Positions 1 to 13,210 of a stretch of DNA of 64,000 nt are shown one piece after another. The position numbers were made by a program, and so were the translations under genes. Numbering within the stretch: the first letter of the stretch is position 1; every line of letters starts with the position of its first letter. The notes under the pieces were generated by a model that did no database searches, was not told the DNA's origin, and was given only the letters and a program-made list of their open reading frames with translations. This DNA is from Siphonodentalium dalli (lineage: Eukaryota > Mollusca > Scaphopoda > Gadilida > Siphonodentaliidae), in contig CP136063.1 of the NCBI GenBank assembly GCA_032622095.1, positions 8,167,814 through 8,231,813 on the forward strand. Reading direction: 5' to 3'.

Positions 1-838
1 AAGATCTTATTTTATTTTCAAAAATGTGTCTGATATGACAGGGATGTGATATGAAAGGAATAAAGATTATTTATTTTGCGCTCAAGATACTTTTTGATGT
101 TTGCTAGGGTTGATTGATCTAGTTTTGCATGTCTTTACTCTTTTAGTCTGACATGGCTTCTTGGCAATAGCCCCGTTTTGCGGTATCGTCAAACGTTAAA
201 AACTTTGAGTTGTAGTCTTTCCATGAAGTTACATAAATATTTATTTTTGTAATTATTGGTTATGACATGTCTGCATGTTTGCGATCCCTTCGTAAATTAA
301 GCATTTGTCTATTGTATACCAGGAGACCTTTCTCACTGTTAAAACATTTACCAACTTATTTGCTCATCTTTTCTTGACTCTCAGTCTTACTCATGTTTCT
401 CGTCAAGTTTTGGGAGAGGACTTAATTACAAAAAAAGCCACAACAGGCTTGTTGTCTCATCCCTTTCCAATCACCCATAATCACCCATTAGCATTTTTGT
501 AAAATATTCATCTTCTTTTGTATTGTGTATAAATATTGTTTACACCAAGTTTTGCTTCATGTGACGAATGCATAAGGTATGTGTACTAGCGGGAAAACTT
601 GTTTGTCACTCGACGTTTTTACAATCGTTGTCTTTCACGACGGGGCCTATCAAAAGCATGTTGTTTCTATAATAGTAGGCGCCATCAAACACTGAAACTA
701 TTTGTCAAAACACTGAACTACAATAGGTGAGAGACCGCCACCAACAACAATTAAAGCCTTTCGGATTAGTGACCATGTCAGATATTAATTATCACCTACC
801 TAGACAGCCGTTAGACTAATCCACGACAAAATTATAAC
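1..838. other. No feature recognised
   Basis: AT-rich sequence with only short chance open frames. I see no coding signal, RNA gene or mobile-element end here. Confidence 0.5.
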
Positions 839-1031
839 TTGTGTTCGGCTTTTCTATGCCGAACACAAAACGCGTTTTACAAAATATCGAATAAAACACT
901 TATTATTTGCCCGAACTCCACCAAACTTCGTATAGTAATAGTGTGAACATGAATACACATGCCTATGAACTTTATTCGTGATATTTCCCATTATTTGGAC
1001 TTGTGTTCGGTTATGTTCGGTTGTGTTCGGC
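839..1031. repeat. TGTTCGG hairpin and short tandem repeat
   Basis: Positions 839-868 form an 11-bp perfect inverted repeat (TTGTGTTCGGC / GCCGAACACAA) around an 8-nt loop. At 1001-1030 the same word recurs as three tandem 10-mers of the form TTRTGTTCGG. The shared word suggests that both belong to one small repeat or the two ends of a short MITE, but no target duplication is visible. Confidence 0.5.
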
Positions 1032-1527
1032 TTTTATACGTACCGTCTGAACATGCTATTTATTATCGAAAAACAGCTGGTTTGAGAGTATAATATATAG
1101 CTGAATACAGCCAGGTTTGCTGAATACAGCCATTGTAGCTGTATTGTCACATTTGCCAGACCTGGTGGGGACCAGGTGCATGCAACTGGATAAGTCGTCA
1201 GAAAACTATAAGTGCAAATTCCTAATTTTCCTGTAATTTCTTGAGAATTTTTATTACTACTGGTGTTAGATATTAAATCAACTTTCGGCCAGCGGCCGAT
1301 AACCTCGCCTACAGCTTAGAGCTGGCTGCGGTAAGACAATCAAATAGTAAATATGAGTGAAACTGTGAAGCCGCGCATAGGAGCTCTGTCGGATTTGCCG
1401 GACAATTTCGATAAAATCTTTTTTAATTCGGTGGGAACATCTTTAAAATCCCGTCAGCAAGGTTTCAGATACTATATCGAAGGTTGTGTCCACAACGTGT
1501 CAATGAATAAGTTGGAAGATAAACTGT

Positions 1528-2134
1528 TTGATGATCAGACGAACAGTACGACCTGTAGCCCGCGCCAATGGATTGAAACTTTAAATCCAAGATGGCTGCC
1601 AGCGGCCATGTTTTTTGGCCGAATGACCCCAAAATGACTCATTCCCATCTACATGTCAATGTCAACATTCATGACAAATTTCATAAAGATTAGACCAAGG
1701 TACGACCTGTAGCCCGCGCCAAAGGATTTAGTCATGCAAAGAGTAAAATCCAAGATGGCTGCTGGCGGCCATGTATTTTTGCCGAACGACCCCAAAATGA
1801 CTCATTCCCATCTACATGTCAATATTAACATCCATGACAAATTTCATGATGATCAGACGAACAGTATGACCTGTAGCCCGCGCCAATGGATTGAATTTTG
1901 AAATCTAAGATGGTCGCCAGCAGCCATGTTTTTGGCCGAATTACCTCAAAATGACTCGTTCCCATCTACATGTCAATGTCAACATTCATGACAAATTTCA
2001 TAAAGATCAGACCAAAGGTACGACCTGTAGCCCGCGCCAAAGGAAATTGTTGAGGGACACACGGACACACGCACACACGGACGACGGACGCCAAACCATG
2101 GCAATAGCTCAAACTTACAAAAGTAAGTTGAGCT
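1528..2134 (+). repeat. Pearl-like tandem-core element, copy 1
   Basis: About three and a half units of a roughly 164-bp repeat, recognisable by the words GACCCCAAAATGACTCGTTC, CCCATCTACATGTCAA and GTACGACCTGTAGCCCG. The array ends in a short (ACACGG/ACGACGG) microsatellite and a hairpin at 2106-2134 (AGCTCAAACTTAC, AAAA, GTAAGTTGAGCT). A tandem core, a tetranucleotide-like microsatellite and a terminal hairpin are the layout described for bivalve 'pearl' and Helentron-derived non-autonomous elements. The repeat is read directly; the family assignment is inference. Confidence 0.75.
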
Positions 2135-2159
2135 AAAAATGTTTGAGTTATGGCAGAAT

Positions 2160-2401
2160 GCGTAAATTCTAAGTCGAAAAAGGACCATAACTCTGTAAAA
2201 AAAAAGTCGGATCAAACCCATACTCTAATTCGATCTGTATTTTGGGCTGAAAAAACATATACCAAAATTGGTTTTGATCAGGTAGATCAGTTATCGCATT
2301 ACACGTAAAGTGTCTACATACGGGCGGGTGGACGGACACACGACGAGTGGTCAATCCGGACAACGACACTATGTTTACCATACTATGGTATGGGTAAACA
2401 T
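2160..2401 (+). repeat. Related single-core element with terminal hairpin
   Basis: Contains the core words ATTCTAAGTCGAAAAAGG and CCATAACTC that recur in other elements of the window (5.7, 5.9, 28.9-29.3 kb), then a GGACGGACACACG tract, then a hairpin at 2371-2401 (ATGTTTACC...GGTAAACAT). It has the same architecture as the pearl-like family but a different terminal hairpin, so it is probably a sister family. Confidence 0.55.
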
Positions 2402-2444
2402 AAAAACGTTGTTGTTTTTGGAATCTGATAATATGGGGGGCCAT

Positions 2445-3817
2445 CGAATCGGATTGAGCACCTTTAAGCTCATTTATTTATTAAATGTCAATTTGGTTTC
2501 CCACATACATGTACATGTATGTTTGGTCTTTTTAATAAAGTACCTCAATATATTATAGGAAAATATAAAAACATCGCATCAAAAATCAACACCAGTGACG
2601 TTGAAGATTTGTTGTAGTATAAGATACAAATTCGTTGTACTTGGTCAATCATTATAGAACAATTTACCGTCATGTAGAACGGCCGTGAAGCCAACAAAAT
2701 GAAGCAATTAACTGGATTACGGTAAACATTTATCCATGTCAGGAATCGGAATGCTGAAAATGTGTGTGTCGTGAATCGGAACACTCCAAAAACAGAATCG
2801 GAACATATGGTAGTGTTACTTTGAAGGCATTATGTCAAGCTAAAATCGTGTATTTTGATCAACTGTATTTTTAAAGTAACGATGGGTTGTTTGCGGATAC
2901 ACATAAGCAATTGTTCTACAAAACTTTATCTCTTTCGCTTCGAAATTCACATTTGTACACAATACTTTTCTTCTGTGTGTGTGGATTTGAGTGAGTATAT
3001 ATAATTTGGTTCAGCGTGCTACTAGTATATACGGGACTAAAGAATAAGTAAGTGAAGATTAAAATGCCCTATCATTTGAATGTGTCATCTCATGAGTTGC
3101 TCCCTCGACATACATCCATTAGTAAACAATGTCGTGGAAAATTGAGTAAAACATTCGTGGAATGGTATCTACCGCTCTGAATGGGAATTTTTCTCGGGCG
3201 GAATGAGAATTCGAGGAGCATATATATCCTCCACAGTGCCACATGGACTAACTACCCACATAAACGAATTTACCAAACCCACTAAACGTGTTATTTCGGA
3301 ATCCATTATATCGATTTATTCCCGGCCTAGCAAATTCTCAATCATTCATATATTCGAATGCCACCATGCCACATTCAAATCACCATTATTTATTACCTCA
3401 AAAAAGACAACACAATTCGTAATTTAGAATGCTCTTTATTGTCTACGGCTTTTGGGAGACGGAAGCATGGTCGCTCGTTATATTTAAATGTCACAATACT
3501 GCATACAAAATCGCCCATTACACCTCGAAATAGATCACGTTCATAAATGAGAACGCTCTTTAGTGTCAGCTACGACGAAAGCATGGACGCTCTTTATTAG
3601 ACACAATCATTGGAATTTTTCTAGGCTAACAATTAAAAACTTCCTGTCTTGAAAGTCAATATCAGACACCAAAACATAAAATAGAATGAAAACAAACAAA
3701 AAACAAACTAAAAAATAATGCCCGGCTAGCGATCAATTACAAAAAATGCCATTATGCCAAAGTGCCTAATTAATAATTATTGTAGTTTCGACAGTCGGAT
3801 GTGTAATCGAGTTAATA
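2445..3817. other. No feature recognised
   Basis: AT-rich sequence without a supportable gene. The short open frames in it have no recognisable motif. Confidence 0.5.
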
Positions 3818-3882
3818 TTTTTCGGCCGAACGACCCCAAAATGACTCGTTCCCATCTACATGTCAATATTAACATCCATGAC
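3818..3882 (+). repeat. Pearl-like core fragment
   Basis: A 65-bp piece of the 164-bp core (GGCCGAACGACCCCAAAATG to AACATCCATGAC), cut off on both sides. It is an isolated fossil of the family found intact at 34.7 and 57.3 kb. Confidence 0.7.
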
Positions 3883-5640
3883 CCGCATGGATTCGATTAT
3901 CTCATTATTGGGGGGACACACTACCTGCAATGTCCTGCATGCTTGCGTGGGGCTCCATTAAGGCTCCATATATTTCAGTTTTAATAATCCCAACAAACGA
4001 CACAATAATACTGAAATGTATGAGGTTTATAACAGTTTTTTTTATTAGATTCAGAACATTTCCTTTCCCAAGAAAACCAATTAAAACAATTTGTCTCAAA
4101 CCCAACTTACCTCCCGTATTCCATATCTAAACTGAAAGTGAAAATAGAATTTCCCAGAAAAGTCTATCGGTATGCCTGTAAGTAAAATTCTGACCGATGA
4201 CACGTGGTAACTGATTGGTGTCCACACTTCAAAGGTGCATGGCGCCAGATGCAGCGCTCACAACACCCCCCCCCAACCCCCGATAAAAAAAGAACCTGAA
4301 ACTGTGGCCAACTCCAAGATGGCTAACTCCAATGTGGCTATTAAATGCCCAGTCTGATATATATCCAGACTCCGTCTCATTACTTTCAGTAAGTTGGTTG
4401 AAATGAAACACGGTCTGAGTTTTGTTAGACTGTTAAATGCCCCGTTGTCAAGTGGTAAGTGTGTGAATATGGCCGTGTGCGAGAACAATGAAGAGTACAC
4501 ATGTTTTATACTTGTATGTTTCAATAACGTGTATACTGCCAGTAAGCAAAAAGGTAGATGAACAGATGTATTGGTGGTTCAATGGTTTAAGCAGGAGTGA
4601 ATCTCTTTCACTTAGACACGAGTAGTTATTCCAAGGTACATGTATCATGTGACCAAATAAGGTATGATATATCATTATTATCATGATACCATTGTCTATG
4701 ACCTACCGTATATCATAGAGTCCTGCTATTGTTTAGGCCTACTATGAGATGATACTGATTTGACCATCCATCGACTATACAGTGGTTAGTAAACTTAGTA
4801 CCAATAAGAACCGATTAAGAATATATGATGTGATATTGTTAAAGGTACGGTACTAGTACTGAATCCGATTCAATGGTCCCCATATAATCAGCTTCCAACA
4901 ACAACATTTTTTTTTAAATGCCGCTTCAGTTATCAGAATCGATAAATTGCCCAAAACTATTAAAAAATACACACCCCTGTCAAGTATGAATTTGTCCAAA
5001 ACATGTTATTTATATCAAAATGTTGTTTGACGTATTTGGCCTTATATTATCAACACAAACTTGAGTTTAGACTTACCCATCTTCATTCGCAATTTGAGCA
5101 GAGACCACCGGCTAGTCAAATTTCTACTGGGCCACTAATAAGCTTCGATAGTGAAAAATAATAGATTTAAAAAATCCTTACATAATAACTCTGAGTTTTG
5201 ATATGTGGGTTCCTAGATCCCCTAATCCAAATACATAATTAAGGGCGTTTTATCGGATTATAAAATGCATTTTTAATTATCCTTGTATATTCTTATACTA
5301 TATCATTTATATCTCCCACGTATTGTGCTTATTTATATACATCTAACCGTGTCAGTTACAATAACTGGGGAAAGGAAGTTTATCATATAGATCCGGGAAC
5401 ACATCAAACTATATCTACTATCTTATGTATTATTGGACAGCTATAACTCCGCGATTTACAGTGTTAGGAATAAACTTAATTAATCCACATAACAAATTTG
5501 AGTATGATTAAAGACCAACTAGAGGTGTGACTGTCCAAATGGGACTAAGGATACCCCACTGTTTTTAAAATACTAAGATGTTTCACATGTCAGTAAACAT
5601 TTAGTTAAAATAATAAAATAATAGTTCCCATTGCAGGTGC
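3883..5640. other. No feature recognised
   Basis: Non-coding sequence with a C-run at about 4264 and several TATA-like AT-rich stretches. No gene or repeat boundary could be supported. The repeated word 'GATGGCTAACTCCAA/ATGTGGCTA' at 4318-4340 is too short to classify. Confidence 0.4.
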
Positions 5641-5689
5641 ACAACCCTAACCCTAATATTAAACCTATTGACCGAAAAATGTAGGAATA

Positions 5690-6140
5690 AAAGCTTGGAC
5701 AAAATTATGCATGTTGAGAAAATGTTCTAAGTTGAAAAAGGAGAATAACTCCACACAAAAAAGTCGGACAGACGTCATAATCGCAGGTGCACATTGTACA
5801 AGATCCCATGGTACTAAATATCAGTGCCAAGATTAAAAAACATTGACCGTAAAATGTAGGAATAAAAGCTCGGACAAAAGTATACATATACATGTTGTGA
5901 ACATTTCTAAGTCGAAAAAGGGGGGATAAGCCCAGATAACTCCAACACAAAAAAGTCTGACATCATAATCTCAGGTGCACAGGTTCCCATAGTGGTTGAT
6001 GTATGTGCCAAGTTTCACGGAAATTGTTAAAAAAAACGACAGAGAAAAAACTCCAGACAAATTTGTGTCCACGGACAGACGGACGGAAGGACAAGCTGAC
6101 TCCAGTATACCCCCCCCAACTTCGTTGCGGGGGTATAAAA
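5690..6140 (+). repeat. Tandem-core element with (GGAC)-rich tail and hairpin
   Basis: Two diverged core units (5690-5800 and 5830-5990) share TAGGAATAAAAGCT, CTAAGTCGAAAAAGG and AACTCCACACAAAAAAGTC. They are followed by a CGGACAGACGGACGGAAGG tract and a terminal hairpin at about 6104-6137 (ATACCCCCCCAAC...GTTGCGGGGGTAT). Same plan as the element at 28.8 kb: tandem core, four-base microsatellite, hairpin. Confidence 0.65.
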
Positions 6141-6149
6141 ATGGCGAGA

Positions 6150-6355
6150 AATCGTCAATCTAAGGGGCATAACTCAGGTAAGAAAAATCGGACAAAACTC
6201 GTCTTCAAACTCATCTGAGATATTGTGGAAACCAACTCATAAACAGAAAACAATTGAAATCGGTTAATATTTGTTTGTGTTAAAATATATTGCGCTTGCG
6301 ACCGGACGTACGGTCGGTGCCGATTTCTGTAGTCCCCAAAATTAATTTTAGGGGG
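6150..6355 (+). repeat. Single-core element ending in GTCCCC hairpin
   Basis: Begins with the core words GGGGCATAACTCAGGTAAGA and CGGACAAAACTC, continues with a GACCGGACGTACGGTC stretch and ends in an inverted repeat (GTCCCC-AAAATTAATTTT-AGGGGGAC). It lies directly behind the element at 5690-6140 and looks like a related family. Confidence 0.5.
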
Positions 6356-6364
6356 ACAACACAT

Positions 6365-8845
6365 ATTCTATAGAGCGTTCACATGTCCAATACATGATAC
6401 ATGGAGTATTATGAAGCAATGTATTATCTGCCTAACACATTAAACAGGATTTGTTTTAGGCGCGCGGTAAAATGCGTACACTAAAACTATAATATACACG
6501 GCTACCTCACACATTTTTCATTTCCATAAATTATTTATTTTGGCGGCCATTTGCAGAACTATTTGTTTTAGGAAAAAAATCACACAAAACTACATATTAA
6601 CGTCTAATAAGATGAATCAATATTGAGTAGTTATGTCTGCCAGATTATTGAAAACGTGATCGAATGTTATTTATGTTATGTGGTCCGTTACATGATAAAA
6701 AAAGTCAATTAGTCATGCAAGGGCTGCCACAAAAATATAATATGCAATGAAAAATCTTGTATTTATTTACTCGCTGACAATCTTGCAGATTTCAGATGGT
6801 ATAGACTGAGCGCATACCATATTTGAGTTCATAGTCTAGATAATGCAAACTCGATCTATCAACCTACATGAAAAAATGCTCGGTCTTATTTATTAACTAC
6901 ATGTATGGCGTCAATGACACATTTTGGGCAATCGGAGTAACCGGTGACAATTCAATTGAATTCAGTACATCGAAAAACACCTCACTACCAAATGTCCGTT
7001 CGCTATCTTGAAACATGTAAGAGCAATATATTGACAATGTTTCCTGTAGTAATTTATCATTGTAATTTGGCGAACCCCTTGAGGTACACATTTTGATTGA
7101 CGTAATGTGCGCGTTGTCCAAATCGGTGTTCCTCGATCATTTGGCGATAAACCAAGTAGCCTATTCGGTGGATCAGGGCATGCCAGGCTTGATGGTAATC
7201 GCCATTTACTCAATCAAAATCGGTCTCCAATTAACAGGTCTGGATGCTGAATACGTTGACCTTTCAGAGAGTTTGAACTCTGCAAGACTTTAGTCACGCC
7301 CACAAAACACACATGTTTTCACCACCTATATCCAAGCGGCTCTATCTCCCGAATGCCTCAATTGAAAGTAGTAGATATCCTCAGCTACGCCATGGTTTAC
7401 AAGTTGGATCTAAACATGCGCGTATAAACACATCACCCACCACACTCACCCCCGCCCCCATGAAAATTCTGCCAGGATGTAACTTGTAATCCGCAGTATT
7501 TTAAACATGTACACCAACTGGTTGGCGCTTTTCGGGCGATGTATATATACATATATATACGCAGCACTGAATGAGTTAACATTCGCTGTTGCAGCAACCA
7601 AGAACTTTTGCAAATCATATCTGTTTCACAAATTTATGCACGCCGTGTATGTATAAAACAGTTTGCTTTAATAAGCATTTCAATATGCCCTAACCATGGA
7701 TTAATATATGCTACAAAACGCACTACCCGCGTTGACCTCAAAGCAAATATACAAACTAAATTATGACTGAGTGTATCACACAAAGACTGAATCAAGTTAC
7801 TGTAAGATATTGGTGTTTTACACCGGTGTTCGTTTCGTTATCCGACTGAGCCGCAAATGACCCGTGAATCCTGAAATTTCAACAACCGCAATTCCACGTG
7901 CTTATAGTCTGATGTAAACACAAAATATGCTCCGATAAATACCTTCTTAATTGCGAATTAAAGTTTCTGTGTGCTGTTTTGGAACAACATGATTACATGT
8001 CTTCTCTATCGATCAGGGTAAGACTCTTGTTACGAATTGTTTTAATTTTGCGATATATTTGGGTGTTTATTTCAGGGTGTCAGCGTTGTAAAAATTTCTA
8101 GGCCACACTCAATCCGAGTGTGGAATCGGGTTTGTTTACACTTTTCGATGTTTGTTATTTCGCTCTCAAAAACAAATAAGTTGGCCAATCAGCTTGATCT
8201 TTGTATATATACGACTATTAAGTATCCTTGACAAGTTTATCACATTTGTTTCGTCCAAGTCAGGTCAAAGGCATAAAATTTCATCTTTCCAAAATCCAAC
8301 TACATTATGGCACACCTAATTGGGAAAATGTCTGTTTTTCATTCTACGACCAATATATTCCATCCAAAAACCTTGCTAAGCACTCATGAGTGGAAGCACA
8401 AAGGTGCTGATCCTTTAAAGATGAAAATAATTCTATAGGTAGCACAATTTAAATTATTCTTGACTTTGCTAAATTTTTGCAAATTTGAAGTCGGCCATTT
8501 TGGATTGTCATGGTCAAGAGCTCCTTGAAGGTCAATCCCATCTGATAATGGTACAGAAAATATCAGAAATGAAGATACCTGTATATGGCACTATGCATAT
8601 AGGTCAATAAAATTATAATTGGGGGCTCAACTTTGAAATAAAAGTGCTGAACCCCAAAATTGGAAATTGGAATTTGGGCCCCTTTTATCAAAAATCGGTC
8701 GGCACCACTGAATTCCCCATCGAAAAGTACTCTAGAAGCAGTATAAAACAGAAAGTGGTTGGATATTCCCTAAAGAGCCCAGTTGTGAGACCGACTAACC
8801 TATTTTGAACGGAAACCAGCTTTGCTCGTTAAGGTGTTTTCGTTT
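6365..8845. other. No feature recognised
   Basis: Long non-coding stretch. A 66-residue open frame at 7093-7293 has no recognisable domain and nothing supports it as a gene. TATATATACATATATATAC at about 7540 is simple sequence. Confidence 0.4.
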
Positions 8846-8849
8846 AGTT

Positions 8850-9420
8850 TACTGAACTATGGCCAGTGTGGCTTGCTGTGAAATCTATTGACAATAGAAT
8901 GCTCAGCCTCAAACAAACCTTACCAGGCCATCACACTTTTTCCAGTAAGTAGGTCACAACTCACTCATAGGATAATCACTCATCATCTCATGTGCCAGTG
9001 GACATAGCAGCTAAAAGCCATTCACAACAGACTGGACATAATCCATGAACAGGTGACCCATAAACTGCTAGCTCTCAGTTAGTTGGTGGACCCAACTATT
9101 CAAACAGAGCTTTGCTCTGATAATAAACGTCAGGTTTATGGACTAGCTCTTAGTCAACAATATTATGAAGTTAGCACATGTATAGCATTTGTCAACAACT
9201 GGTTCAAAGTATTTTTCAAAGAACACTCTAGAAATATGACATTTTTTTTATGTACATCATTCACCACAGTGTTAGTACACATTCCCATATTTGATTCTTA
9301 GATATGGACTTGGTTTTTCTTGGACCATTGCCTGTAAATATTTTTTTTAAATCTCTATAAAGTTCACATTTTGTATTTCTAACATAATCCACCATTAAGT
9401 ATACTCTGAAAATGTATGGG
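8850..9420 (+). repeat. One-armed copy of the 17-kb fold-back element
   Basis: The stretch 8870-9060 matches the central part of the fold-back element at 17.3-17.5 kb (TTGACAATAGAATGCT, AGTAAGTAGGTCAC) and 9160-9420 matches its right arm (TTGTCAACAACTGGTTCAAAG, AATATGACATTTTTTTTATG). The left arm is missing, so this is a truncated copy or the arm was gained later at 16.9 kb. Confidence 0.6.
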
Positions 9421-9443
9421 AGGCCCTTTTCACATTTATTATT

Positions 9444-9540
9444 TATTTGCGCTTAAGTGCAAATATGTGTCTATCAATTTATTTGCGCTTAAGCGCAAAT
9501 CATTTGCGCTTAAGCGCAAATCATTTGCGCTTAAGCACCA
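9444..9540. repeat. Array of TTGCGCTTAAGCGCAA palindromes (4 units)
   Basis: Four tandem units of the self-complementary word GCGCTTAAGCGC and near variants, spaced about 20 bp where contiguous. The flank 'GGGAGGCC...TTCACATTTAT' also precedes the longer array at 18.85 kb, so the palindromes belong to a dispersed element. Confidence 0.75.
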
Positions 9541-9754
9541 ATACTCCCTTCCTTCCCTCTGATTGTGAATGATTGAGTCCATCTCATAGTATATTATGAT
9601 GGGCCCATAGAAATGCTGAAGGGGTCACTCTCACCAAAATGAAAGTGTCATTGTCACTGTAGCTCAGTTTGGTAAAGAAGGTATTTTTTTGTGATAATCA
9701 ATGAATAGAGAGAATAAAAAGGAGTGTAAAAAATGAGCAGTATATAAAGCATTT

Positions 9755-9845
9755 AGTCATACACAGAGTAAAATCCAAAATGGCTGCTGGCAGCCATGTT
9801 TTTTGGCCGAATGACCCCAAAATGACTCGTTTCCCATCTACTAGA
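9755..9845 (+). repeat. Pearl-like core fragment
   Basis: A 90-bp piece with TTTAGTCATACACAGAG, AAAATGGCTGCTGGCAGCC and GACCCCAAAATGACTCGT, truncated at both ends. Confidence 0.7.
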
Positions 9846-10724
9846 CCATGTCATTAGGCAAAAAAAAAAGATGCTATGTTTCCGTACATCGACCGACCGT
9901 AAAAATAACCCGCCGACCATAATCTTTTTATTGATATTCTGAGAAAAATTCAAATTTTTTAAATTATTTTTATCACTAATGCACATAAATATTGATGGTC
10001 ATTAGTGTTCAAAACACATGGTTTCTAACATATCCCTGCGAAAAGTGACCATGAAGTGATTGCTGTCTCAAACGCCCACAGGTGTGTGATGGGTTGTTGA
10101 CTGATGGGCATACATTTTTCAATTTTAATTTCCTGAGAGTGGATCTCATGCCTGCTTTATGCCTTGTTTGGGTCTTATTGAACATAGGACCACTATCAAC
10201 ATACATGGTGGGTGTTTATCTGTATATATACATGTACATGTATAGAGGTTATCACCACATGTTAGGTGTACATTTATACTGAGCTACTGTTTCCAAAACC
10301 AGGCATGCTAGGTTGGGTGTAATCATGACTACCTCCAGACAATGGGATGTATTCGTCACAATACAAGTACGTTATAATGGCGGTATTATGTGTAAAATTC
10401 TTATAAAAAGTTAGCGACATGAATTTCGTACCAAGTTTATAGCCAAATTTATGAAAATATGGAATGTGAATAATAAAAAACATACTTTATAAGCATGAAG
10501 TAAGTTTGATCTTTTATCAATCTTAATGTATATTTCCACCGTGTTGATCAATTAATACTTTCCCCTCAACCCGAGTTGGCATTTTATGTCATTTCGGTCG
10601 AGGTAGTTCAATATTCCTGAAGCTGGATAGAAAATATCAAAATTAAAAAAAATTAAAAAATTCCCAACCTACCCTAATTTTTTCGCTCCGTTATCGGAAA
10701 CATACAATCTTTTTTTTTGGCCTT

Positions 10725-11390
10725 ATTAACATCCATGACAAATTTTATGATGATCAAACTAAAGGTGCGACCTGTAGCCCATGCTAAAGGATTTAGTCAT
10801 ACAAAGATTAAAATCGAAGAAGGCTGCTGGCGGCCAGGTTTTTTGGCCGAATGACCTCAAAATGGCTCGCTCTCATCTACATGTCATTATTAACAACCAT
10901 GACAAATTTTATGATGATCAGACTAAAGGTACGACCTGTAGCCCGTGCTTCTAGAAAGGATTTAGTCGTACAAAGAGTAAAATCCAAGATTGCTGCTGGC
11001 GGCCATGTTTTTTGGCCGAATGACCCGAAAATTAATCGTTCCCATCTACATGTCAATATTAACATCCATGACAAATTTCATGATGAGCAGTCGAACAGTA
11101 CGACCTGCAGCCCGTGCTAATACATTAGACTTTGAAATCAAAGATGGCCGCTGGCGGCCATGTTTTTGTCCGAATAACCCCAAAATGACTCTTTCCCATC
11201 TACTACAAATTTCATGATGATCAGACTAAAGGTACGACCTGTAGCCCGTGCTAAAGGATTTAGTCATACAAAGAATAAAATCCAAGATGGCTGCTGGCGG
11301 CCATGTTTTTTGGCCGAATGACCCCAAAATGATAAGTTTCCATCTACATGGCATTGTTAACATCCATGGCACATTTCATGAACTTCCAGA
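10725..11390 (+). repeat. Pearl-like tandem-core array, about 4 units
   Basis: Four units of the 164-bp repeat with AAAGGTACGACCTGTAGCCC and GTCATACAAAGAGTAAAATC in each. The third unit is of the variant type carrying GAACAGTACGACCTG followed by AATACATTAG, the others are of the AAAGGATTTAGTC type. No terminal microsatellite or hairpin follows, so the 3' end has been lost. Confidence 0.75.
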
Positions 11391-11399
11391 AAGAAATAG

Positions 11400-13140
11400 A
11401 CCCCGTGCTTTATTTGTCTGATTAAGATGGAGACGCACGTTTTTAATAATTACAGCCAAATATGGCAAGAGATTTTCAACAAAGAATTTCTCTGGATCTA
11501 TCGGGAAAATATCTTGAATTTTACATATCATCATAATCATTATTCGCAGAATCTGAGCAATTATTAAGAGGTGACAAAAACAATGGATTATAATACACTT
11601 GGGAGGTTGAAAATATTATTTTCTTTATTGTCCCTTTCGGTACAAAGAACTGATAGAATAATTAATAATTTCACACAACACTCCAATCACTAAACAGCTT
11701 ATTGTTTTGGCTTCATGATGGCAGGATTCAGTTGTATCAGTATATGGAGTTGGATTGTTAATTGCATAATATTGTATCATACCCCAATATATTACAATGA
11801 AGAATAAAGATATTCTAGCCCAATGAGAACAAATGTTGATATGTCGTGTGGTCCACTCAAGCAGTGCACAATCAACTGGAAATTAGCCACAGTGTTAAGA
11901 GATATGGTGGTAAGCTTTAACTTGGTTACGAAGCTATGACCCAGAACTCATCTCAGCCCAATTTTTCATTGAACAACATGAATGACATGAACATTTTCAA
12001 ATATAGAAAATTATTTGTGGGTATACATATAGTTGTCTTTCTAAGTGAAACTTATAAAATTTCATGAATCAACAAAAATTAAGTCTCCTCTCATGATCTT
12101 CAGATATGATATCATGCATATATGAACTGCACCTTTGAAATAAATCTAATCTACATAGGTTCTTGGAACCTTAACACGGTGAAATTTTAAATATTTTCCA
12201 TGCCATAAAAGTGAAGTAAATGAAATTATAATAACCAATTGTTCAATGGTTCTTAAATATTGTATCCTCCTGGCAGATTTTGAGAAAATCCACTTAGAAA
12301 AACCAGAAAAATTTGGCCAAACATGCATCTGACCTTTATTAAACAGTCATTCGAAGGACTTTGACTATACCTAAATATACAACGCATGTATCTGCGAAAG
12401 CTGATATATAATCTAGATTAGTCCATGACTTTTATAAAAGTGCAAAAAAATCCTGGTTCAGCTTTTAGCTGCAATTCTTGTTATATCGATTGAACACGCG
12501 ATTTTTGCTTACACATTGTGGCATTGCGCCTTTACGATATATTGGCATGGATGGCGTGCCAAACAATTACCCAATCATTGAGCATTTCAATCGCTAACCC
12601 GTCGGATATGTGTGCTTTTCCACACAATCGGGAACAATTGTAACACATGGAACTGTGTTGTAAGCACATTATAAACACGTTTAAATGAAGCCACGAAGTC
12701 ATTGGGTACTTTTAACTTACCTTTTTTGTGAAATGAACAGCCAACTGATAAGCTTTCCGATGTGTGTTAACAAATTTCAACTCGCCTCTCTCACTTATAA
12801 GCTGCAGTGTTGTTTGTATCGTTTAAATCAATTATCACGAACATACACATCTTCCCGTTCCAGTGACTGACATGTATATTGTCAAGACGAAAAAGTAGAC
12901 CAAAACTATACATGGCTCTAAAGTGTAATAATACCCTTACAACCGCCTGTCCACAATAGGCGTGTTTTCTCATTCGCGAGTTGAATAGGGTGTCCTCACA
13001 TGTCATCTTACATTACGATACGTGGTGTCATTTACGCTATTTTGTTCTGTTTCGTTTCACGCGAACGAGTCCCATATCAATGTGTGATGATATATCTTTT
13101 CAATTCCGAGGTTTTGAGTTTGTCGAATATGATATATATA
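11400..13140. other. No feature recognised
   Basis: Non-coding sequence with no supported gene; its open frames are short and in AT-rich context. Confidence 0.4.
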
Positions 13141-13210
13141 GTATAGGGCGTAGGCGGATTAGAAATTCGTTCTCTCGTGATATTCATATCAAGAATAAGG
13201 CAAAACAAAG

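Noticed and set aside
5641-5657. Telomere-like CCCTAACCCTAA
   Set aside because: Only two units, internal, without an array; chance occurrence.
7093-7293. 66-codon open frame
   Set aside because: Short, no start context, splice partner or motif that would support a gene.
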